Below are positions 57,477 to 64,000 of a DNA stretch of 64,000 bases, piece by piece; the stretch's first letter is position 1, and each line of letters begins with the position of its first letter. Position numbers and translations under genes: made by a program. This DNA comes from Apium graveolens (Eukaryota > Streptophyta > Magnoliopsida > Apiales > Apiaceae): NCBI RefSeq assembly GCF_009905375.1, contig NC_133647.1:52572506-52636505 (forward strand). Reading direction: 5' to 3'. The notes under the pieces were generated by a model. That model was not told the DNA's origin and did not search any database. It saw nothing but the letters and a program-made list of their open reading frames with translations.

Positions 57477-58655
57477 GATGAACCATATTTGTTTAGACAG
57501 GGAGCTGACCAGATCATCAGGAGATGTATCCCGTTCTGTGAGACGGAGGGGATATTACGAGACTGCCACTCCACAGTTTATGGTGGACACTATGGTGGTG
57601 AGAAGACATCAGCTCGTATTCTGCAAGCAGGTTTTTTCTGGCCTACTTTGTTTAAGGATTGTCATCAGTTTCTTTTAAGGTGTGATCGTTGCCAAAGAGT
57701 GGGAAATTTGATGAGAAAGGATGAGATGCCGTTAAATGTGATGCTTGAAGTCGAGGTCTTTGATGTTTGGGGAATCGATTTCATGGGGCCTTTTGTCTCG
57801 TCCTGCAATAATCAGTACATCTTGCTGGCAGTTGATTATGTCTCAAAATGGGTAGAAGTCAAAGCTTTACCGACAAATGATGCAAAGGCAGTGCTGAATT
57901 TTCTTCATAAGCAAATTTTCACAAGGTTTGGAACACCTCGTGTAATCATAAGTGATGAAGGGTCGCATTTCTGCAACCGTAAGTTCACTTCTATGATGCA
58001 GCGTTATAATGTGAATCATCGAGTTACTACTGCCTATCATCCACAAATAAATAGTCAAGCGAAAGTGTCTAACAGAGAAATCAAGCGCATTCTAGAGAAG
58101 GTTGTTTGTCCGTCAAGGAAGGATTGGTCTTTAAAGCTCGATGAAGTTGTTTGGGCTTACAGAACATCATACAAAACTCCATTTGGTATGTCCCCATTTC
58201 AGTTGGTGTACGGTAAGGAATGTCATTTACCTGCGGAGCTTGAGCATAAGGCCTACTGGGCGTTGAAAAAGTTGAACCTGGAGTTAGACGCAGTTGGTAA
58301 GAAAAGAATGCTTCAGCTTAATGACCTTGATGAATTTCGACTTCAAGCATACGAGAATAACAAAATGTATAAGGAAAAGGTGAAGAGGTGGCATGATAGG
58401 AAGCTACATCCTAAGTTATTCGTGCCGGGGCAACAAGTTCTCTTATTCAACTCTCGTCTCCGACTTTTTCCTGGGAAGTTGAAATCGAGGTGGTCTGGAC
58501 CTTTTATTGTCAAAACTGTGTTTCCACATGGAGCGGTGGAAATTTTTGAGAATGATCCGGACCAAGCATTCAAGGTTAACGGTCAGCGTTTGAAGCACTA
58601 CTATGGGGATAGGGCAAATCGAGAAGTGGTTAGTGCCATTTTATTGACTACGTGA
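57477..58655 (+). pseudogene. pol: Integrase of H, catalytic Glu replaced
   Basis: Open from the TGA at 57474 to TGA at 58653-58655. HHCC region (H-Y-G-G-E-K-T...F-F-W-P-T...C-D-R-C-Q-R near 57680), catalytic Asp in G-I-D-F-M-G-P-F (about 57780) and in I-I-S-D-E-G-S-H-F (about 57950). The position of the catalytic Glu carries Lys (AAA at 58062-58064, in the S-Q-A-K-V block), a change that should abolish strand transfer. The C-terminus has W-S-G-P-F-I-V and ends H-Y-Y-G-D without a chromodomain, as in Athila. Confidence 0.9.
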
Positions 58656-58813
58656 GAAAGGTACGCAACGTCAAGCTAATGACGAAAAAGAAGCGCTGCA
58701 TGGGAGGCAACCCATGAGTTGTTGTTACAGGAACCCTTAAAAGTTAATAACCTATCCAAAAACACAAAAAAATCAGAAAAACGGGACTGAAATTTTTTTT
58801 TTCCAGTGACCCC

Positions 58814-58870
58814 CTGAGCGCCCGCTCAGCAAGCTGAGCGCCCGCTCAGCTTGGCTGAGCGACCGCTCAG
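58814..58870. repeat. Three CTGAGCG-type palindromic units between pol and ORF3 of H
   Basis: Units at 58814-58829 and 58834-58849 (both CTGAGCGCCCGCTCAG) and 58855-58870 (CTGAGCGACCGCTCAG). Each can form a hairpin; together they can form larger ones. Confidence 0.93.
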
Positions 58871-59009
58871 GGGTCAACTGCCAGCATTTTTTTTAAGTTC
58901 AGAAAAAAAAACCCAAACAAAGCCCATAAACCCACGACTTGTTTTCCTAATACCCCATGATTTCATCCCTCAACCCCACTCCTAATCTAATTTAACCTAT
59001 TTCACACCC

Positions 59010-59021
59010 TATATATATATA
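59010..59021 (+). promoter_or_regulatory. Putative internal TATA box for ORF3 of H
   Basis: TATATATATA within CACCC-TATATATATATA-CACC, 105 bp before the ORF3 ATG. Simple TA runs occur by chance in AT-rich DNA, so the case rests on the context and the parallel with C. Confidence 0.45.
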
Positions 59022-59114
59022 CACCTATCCTACATATCCCCCACAAACTTCCTACACTTAAACTCTCTCCTAAGCACAAAAACTCAGTTCTTAAACACTT
59101 TTATTTGAGATTCA

Positions 59115-60287
59115 ATGGCACCCAAGAGAGCACGAACTATCGATAGCAGCAGCACAGTCCCTACTGCTGATTCATCAAGGGGTACTGCTGCAAGGCCCCG
59201 GTTGACTGACAGAGCTGCGGAGGAGGAGTACACTAGGCTTTTGGGGAAGCCGATTCTGAAGGAGAGAGGGTTTTTACCATCGGGGAGGGATGGTGAGTTG
59301 CTACCCATGATTGCAGAGAAGGGGTGGATAACTTTTTGTGAGTCACCCGAAGCAGTGCCGATGAGCGTGGTTCGCGAGTTCTATGCGAACGCGAAGGCCG
59401 AAAAGAATGGGTTTTCTGTGGTCCGTGGGCTGACGGTTGATTATCACCCAGCGGCGATTCACCGTGTGATTGGGCACCGAGAGAGGAAGCCCGAGGAGGA
59501 GAACTGGAATGAGAAGACTGCTGAGGATTTTGACTTGGATTTGTTTTGTACGACTCTCTGTAGGCCGGGAATAGTTTGGACCTTCAATACCGGTACTAAT
59601 GAGTATCGCCACTTCCCGGCGATAGCTATGAACAGGTATGCCCGTGCATGGAATGCATTTATTTGTGCTAATATTTTGCCTTCTTCGCATGCACACGAGG
59701 TCACAGTTGAGAGAGCACAGTTGTTGTGGGGAATTCTTAATGAGGAGTACTATGTGGACCTTGGTGAGTTTATCTACCAAGGAATTCTGAAGTTTTTGAG
59801 GGGAGCTAAGCACATGAACATCCCTTATGCATCCACGGTTACAAAGCTGTGCCAAGCAGTAGGAGTGAACTGGCCGGCTCATGAGCAGTTGCAGTTGCCT
59901 GCAGCTCCGATTGATTCTGGGACTCTGAACGGGATGCAGGAGTGGACCGGTGGTGAGCCCGAGGAGCATGGGCTGGGTTATCATCTTCCAGGAGGGCGTC
60001 CAACACGAGGTGCTACTATGGCTAGGCCTAGACGTGATGAGGCTGGTTCTTCGAGAGCTCAGGAGGGTGCTGGGATGGCTGATAACCAGTATAGGAGGCT
60101 TTCACGGTGGATGGATGCCATGTACGAGACGCAGTGCAGGTTTGCTCAGGAGCTCACCCTTACGTTAGGGACTGCTTTTCGGGGCCTTGGAGCTGATATC
60201 CAGTGGCCAGTTTTTGGTGAGGACTCTGCATACCCGCCGCCTAATACTCCACCCACTAAGGGTGATGATGATGATGAATCCGATTAG
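59115..60287 (+). CDS. ORF3 ('env-like' position) of H, 390 aa, intact
   Basis: ATG in context TCAATGGCAC; uninterrupted to TAG at 60285-60287. Basic Ser/Thr-rich N-terminus (M-A-P-K-R-A-R-T), then a globular domain of about 230 aa (C-E-S-P-E-A-V-P-M-S-V-V-R-E-F-Y-A-N-A near residues 75-95; V-V-R-G-L-T-V-D-Y near 103; C-R-P-G-I-V-W near 150; A-R-A-W-N-A-F-I-C-A-N near 175; W-G-I-L-N-E-E-Y near 205), then a hydrophilic Arg/Gly-rich part and an acidic D-D-D-D-E-S-D end. The globular part looks like the family often annotated as 'putative plant transposon protein domain'. I see no signal peptide or membrane helix, so a membrane envelope role is not supported. It is the longest fully intact ORF of H apart from the RT part. 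Confidence 0.75.
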   Translation: MAPKRARTIDSSSTVPTADSSRGTAARPRLTDRAAEEEYTRLLGKPILKERGFLPSGRDGELLPMIAEKGWITFCESPEAVPMSVVREFYANAKAEKNGFSVVRGLTVDYHPAAIHRVIGHRERKPEEENWNEKTAEDFDLDLFCTTLCRPGIVWTFNTGTNEYRHFPAIAMNRYARAWNAFICANILPSSHAHEVTVERAQLLWGILNEEYYVDLGEFIYQGILKFLRGAKHMNIPYASTVTKLCQAVGVNWPAHEQLQLPAAPIDSGTLNGMQEWTGGEPEEHGLGYHLPGGRPTRGATMARPRRDEAGSSRAQEGAGMADNQYRRLSRWMDAMYETQCRFAQELTLTLGTAFRGLGADIQWPVFGEDSAYPPPNTPPTKGDDDDESD

Positions 60288-61478
60288 GTATACCCTGTGT
60301 TCCTTTCTACTACTTTCACTGGGGACAGTGAAGATTTTAAGTTTAGGGGTGGTAGTTAAGGAATATTGTGTGTGTGTCATATAGCTGCATATTCATGATA
60401 GTTTAGTTCATATAGTTGCATAATTTTTGCCATATAGTTTTTTTTATATAGCTTTATTTGTTTATCATATCATGTAGCTCATGCATATACCATGATCCCT
60501 TTTGCGATGATTTATCGACTGAATTGTGATATTGATGCGAGTGTAGTGATAGCATTAAGGTGATATTGAGTCGTGTAAGTTGATATGCATGCTAGAAGCA
60601 CTTGTAGTTTCACTAAGTCTTAGAGAATGCTTAAGGGCTAGATTGTTGTTATGATTTGATTGTTTTCGAGGTTAATCTATTTATTATGCTTAGAATTCGA
60701 TAACAGGTTCTTAGTGATAAAGGCATGAAAAAGAAAAAAATTGGAGTAAAAAATGGAATTTGTTGCTAGTTGTGGGTAGGCGTCAAATGGCTAGTAGCCG
60801 GCTCGCATGTTGTGCGAGTAGTCTAGGGTTGAGCAAGATGGAGCGAAACGCACTTGCTCAGAAATTTTATAAAAAAAAAAGAGAAAAAAAAAAAGAGAAA
60901 AGAAAAAAATTGTGGTGCTTATGCATAATTGATCACGAGTGGGCTCTTTGGTATTCGAGTTATTAAGTTCTTAGGGGACTTTGTGCCTAGTGACCTAAGG
61001 CTTTTAGAGTCTGGGATCCGCTAACCTAACGCTCGCTACATGGATACCATTGTACAAGTCTTTTGTGGACCTCACTCATTGCACGGTCAAATAAGCATTC
61101 GTGTTGTGAATAAAAAGCATGATTCCGTAATAAGCTCTAGAATTCTTGTAGTGTTGTATGTCAATTTGTGCCTAGAATTTTTATTCTTTGTATAATCATG
61201 TGATTGCCTTGAGGATAGTCGAGTCATAATAATTGGTCTAGTTCCGAAGCATATCTGTTAAGCATCTGCATACACCACGTTTCTGGCTGTATGTTCGTTT
61301 GCATGAGTTTATTGATCTTTAGTCGCCTAACCGCATTTGTTGAGTTGTTGCAATTTGGTTGGTTTATTCGTAGTAAGGGGGATCGCTGCATTTTCATATA
61401 GATTGCATTCATGCATGTTTTTATTTATTTTTGAGTCTGTGACGCTTGAGGACAAGCATCGATTTAAGTTTGGGGGTG
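60288..61478 (+). other. 3' non-coding part of H with polypurine tract
   Basis: About 1.2 kb without coding sequence I can support, with A-rich runs at 60867-60909. It ends in TTTGGGGGTG just before the LTR TGATAAG at 61479. Athila elements commonly have a long untranslated stretch here. Confidence 0.8.
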
Positions 61479-62921
61479 TGATAAGTGGCATTTTATACCA
61501 CTTAGAACATCTTAAAATGGCTTAAATTGGTGCCTTGAAATCAAGTATTTTGTGTATTTGATGCATTTTTCTAGTGTTTATGCATTTCAGGGTATTAGTT
61601 GCATTTCGGAGGAGTAATCATCAAGAATAAGCCTTGGCATGTGTTCACCATTGCAAGAGGAAAGAAATGGGCAGATTACGGTGAAGAAACGGAGCAAACT
61701 CAGGAATTTTCCAGAAGGGTCCTGAGCGCCCGCTCAGCAATGCTGAGCGGCCGCACATAAAGCTGAGCGCCCGCTCAGTTATGCTGAGCGGCCGCGCAGG
61801 GTCGGGAAATTTAATAATTATTTTTAGGACTTCTACTTCTGTTTGGCTTCCACTTCTATGTAATCTGAGTTTTATGGGACTATTATATAAGTAGATTTGG
61901 AGACGTTTTCACGAGAGAGATCGTGGTATTACGAAAAGAGCGAAGGAGATAAGGAAGAAGACCGTTTTAGTACACAACAACGAAGAGGAAGAATATTTTC
62001 TTGTGATTCTTGTTTCGTTGTAACGTTGGATGCTAGTTTTCTTACTTTGAACCTATTTACTCTTGTGACGTACTCTGATTTAATATAATTAGTTTAGTTA
62101 TTATTTTCTTGTGTTTTTATCATGATTTCATATGAACCCATGATGACGATAAGTGCTATTATGGGCTAATCGTGATCATGGGGTTGCAACGGATTTACTA
62201 TGGAATTCTTTAGTTAATTGTTTAATACTTTAGTGTGTGATGATTGTATGATATCTAGTATTGGTTGTGCGTATTCGTCTTATGTGCGTCGCGAACATAT
62301 AAGATAGGGTGTTAATCTCTTGTGAAGCGACGATGGATCTTGAGATTTAGAACTTGCCATGCTAGCATAGGTTCATGTATGATGTGCATGATTAGTGGGT
62401 AACTCTAACAGTTTTATTTGCCCTGTGTAATCAAAAGGGATAACTTGTGCTTAAATCGTTGTGTTGTCAATTTCTGTAGACATAGAGGAACTCAACATAA
62501 TTGATGACTATTCAACTTCTATCTTAATTGTGGATGTTTGGTAGAATGGTATTAGTACAATGAAAGTTGGCTTTTATCAGTTTTCTGTTATTCGATTAAT
62601 ATCATCACTGTCACATACTAAAGGTAATAACAATAGCTATTGAAGGAAGTAGTAATGAAGTTGTGATCTCATGAGTGTTTTAATATTGTTAATTTGAAGT
62701 GTTAATTAAGTGATTAATTAAGTAGTTAATTGTAGTTAATGTTTAGTCAACAATTCTAAGTATTAGTGTCTTAACATTGAGAAGTAACCATACATTGGTG
62801 AGTGAGTTTAATTAGACAATAAATTAGTCTGAGTCTCTGTGGGAATGAACTAGAAAATATTATATATTACTTGCGAACGCGTATACTTGCGTGAATATTA
62901 GCGCGTGTTTTTGCCCTAACA
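61479..62921 (+). repeat. 3' LTR of H (1443 bp)
   Basis: TGATAAGTGG to CCCTAACA. Carries four palindromic units (61722-61737, 61743-61758, 61763-61778 and 61784-61799) against two in the 5' LTR, and an extra 25 bp near 61520. Target duplication CTCAT follows at 62922-62926. A TATA box lies at 61884. Confidence 0.95.
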
Positions 62922-64000
62922 CTCATGCAATCCCTAACTCAATCTTTACTTCATACATTTGGAGCTAAATTACTCCTCGCAGTCATACGAACATGAATGT
63001 CTTATGGACTCGTTATACTTGTGACAACAAGACCAACTCATTCACAATCGTTCTATCTATCTCACTATTTTAAAGGACTAACTTAATTTACACTAATCTT
63101 CTTTTCTAGTCTAATTTTAATAATTTATGTTCGTGAACTTTCTATTTTCACTGACTGTTCTACTCTACTGCTCATGTCCTCTTCTGTTTGGTTAGTCTGG
63201 CCTATACTCATTATTTAATCAGATTCGAGAATTTTTAATCGGTCCCTTGCATTTTCTACCCGTCTGCGCCTGATATCCCGAGCTCATAACGTCCCATCCT
63301 GAAGTCAACATCAATCATCTATATCAATACCACCTTTGATATTCAACAACAAAGTAAGTATCAGCATAATCCAGAAGACGGATCAAAACCTATTCTTCAA
63401 TTTCCAACTTTTCCAATTCCTTTATCCATTTTTCCAACAATCTTAGTAACATTCACTATTTCTTTTCTATTCTAAACATCTGTTTCTAAATGGATCTTAC
63501 TTGGTTGGTAATTAACCATACTTCCGTAGCTCATAATCTGTTATAACCAGAATTCATACCTTTGAAGCTGAGACTGCAGTTGCTATTTTTCAACTCTTCG
63601 CAAACATATCTTCAGGCGTTCAACTTGGTCTTCCTTAGTCCTTGGATTAGTGAGGATGTTATCAATAAATATAATCACACTATCCCAATACTCCTGGTAC
63701 ACTGTGTGCACTTAACCTTTAAAATTACAATTCCTGATAATCGACGCGTAACTTCATACCTCTATTTTCTTTTTCCATGACCTCTTTTGTGCACAGCGCA
63801 AAATATTCTTTATTTCATCATTCTTTCATTTCACATTTTTGAAGGTTTCCTTCACTCATTATTTCATTCCTATTGAGTTGTATGATACAGGGCTTTTGAC
63901 ACCAGCTTGACTCTGTGCAGTAATCGACGAGAAATTCTTACCTCATTCTCCGAGGTAACCTTGGGAAATCATTCATTCGAACCTCCTGGACTTCACTTTA
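62922..64000 (-). pseudogene. pol: pol remnant of G: RT and integrase pieces
   Basis: Minus-strand reading: S-R-R-L-L...V-S-K-A-L-Y-H near 63900 (start of RT), R-V-D-Y-Q-E-L at 63727-63752, I-F-I-D-N-I-L at 63652-63672 (the catalytic Asp-Asp has become Asp-Asn), and a disturbed integrase block near 63240-63300 in which about 16 bases interrupt the M-P-P-Y-E...G-R-K-C region. RNase H and the N-terminal part of integrase are mostly missing between 63310 and 63540. Heavily decayed; no functional enzyme. Confidence 0.7.

Larger units (their letters stand above)
58656..59114 (+). promoter_or_regulatory. pol-ORF3 intergenic region of H: palindromic repeats, TATA-like box, leader
   Basis: 460 non-coding bases. 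Three CTGAGCG...CGCTCAG units lie at 58814-58870, followed by TATATATATA at 59010 and a C/A/T-rich leader of about 95 bp (CTCTCTCC included) up to ATG 59115. The TTCCAG...CTGAGCGCCCGCTCAGCAA stretch here is shared with the LTR (52010-52040). Arrangement parallels C (19513-20060). Confidence 0.65.
51804..62921 (+). mobile_element. Element H: complete Athila-type Ty3/gypsy element (11.1 kb)
   Basis: LTRs 51804-53181 and 61479-62921, PBS for tRNA-Asp, gag, protease, RT, RNase H, integrase without chromodomain, a separate 390-aa ORF3, a polypurine tract and an exact CTCAT duplication. The K-E-Q-V-K-A-I-T-L-R-S-G-K gag end, a C-D-F-G-A-S-I-N protease motif and F-M-D-D-F-S-V-F-G in RT are Athila traits. 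It is the last insertion in its chain and the best-preserved element here. Confidence 0.95.
48214..64000 (-). mobile_element. Element G: chromodomain-type Ty3/gypsy, minus strand, split by H
   Basis: LTR at 48214-51649, then on the minus strand a polypurine tract and a worn pol, part of it left of H (51650-51803) and part right (62922-64000, window end). Orientation follows from the reversed polypurine tract at 51650-51668 and minus-strand integrase and RT fragments. LTR similar to F's in parts. The 5' half and the other LTR are outside the window. Confidence 0.85.

Noticed and set aside
59115..60287. A true envelope glycoprotein gene in H
   Set aside because: No signal peptide, no membrane helix, no cleavage or fusion-like region visible; only the position recalls env.

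Overview
This window is 64 kb of plant nuclear DNA made up entirely of LTR retrotransposons inserted into one another. I found no cellular gene, no RNA gene and no organelle sequence. Three things point to a repeat-rich flowering-plant genome: AT-rich sequence, plant clades of Ty3/gypsy (chromodomain type and Athila type) and Ty1/copia, and primer sites matching plant initiator-Met and Asp tRNAs. I cannot name the species.

Layout, with elements named A-H here. E (39008-40549, +) is the right-hand part of an old, decayed copia element and is the visible floor of the nest. Copia element C (5154-39007, +, left part outside the window) lies in E. C was itself hit three times: by D (1-5153, +, chromodomain gypsy, left end outside), by A (5595-19235, -, TSD TAGTT) and by B (24378-37552, -, TSD TCTAA). 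F (40550-48213, +, chromodomain gypsy) interrupts the LTR of E. G (48214-64000, -) interrupts the RNase H of F. H (51804-62921, +, a complete Athila-type element, TSD CTCAT) interrupts G. Both chains (E>C>A/B/D and E>F>G>H) can be read from rejoining open frames and from three exact 5-bp target duplications.

Coding content is gag, protease, RT, RNase H, integrase and chromodomain, nearly all broken by stops, shifts or deletions. Two elements also carry a third ORF after pol, in the 'env-like' position: C (20061-24377 plus 37553-37778, broken) and H (59115-60287, 390 aa, intact). Three chromodomain elements (F, A, B) carry or retain a proline-rich ORF before gag.

The most interesting signal is a parallel arrangement in C and H, which belong to different superfamilies. 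Each has a family-specific set of short palindromic repeats (CGACGGATAA-type in C, CTGAGCGCCCGCTCAG in H). In each, the repeats occur upstream of the LTR TATA box and again between pol and ORF3. The second set is followed by its own TATA-like box about 105-120 bp before the ORF3 start codon. This suggests that ORF3 has a separate promoter module sharing cis elements with the LTR. Element B is also a chimera: an RT-RNase H-integrase-N-terminus segment sits where A has the end of the pre-gag ORF and the start of gag.
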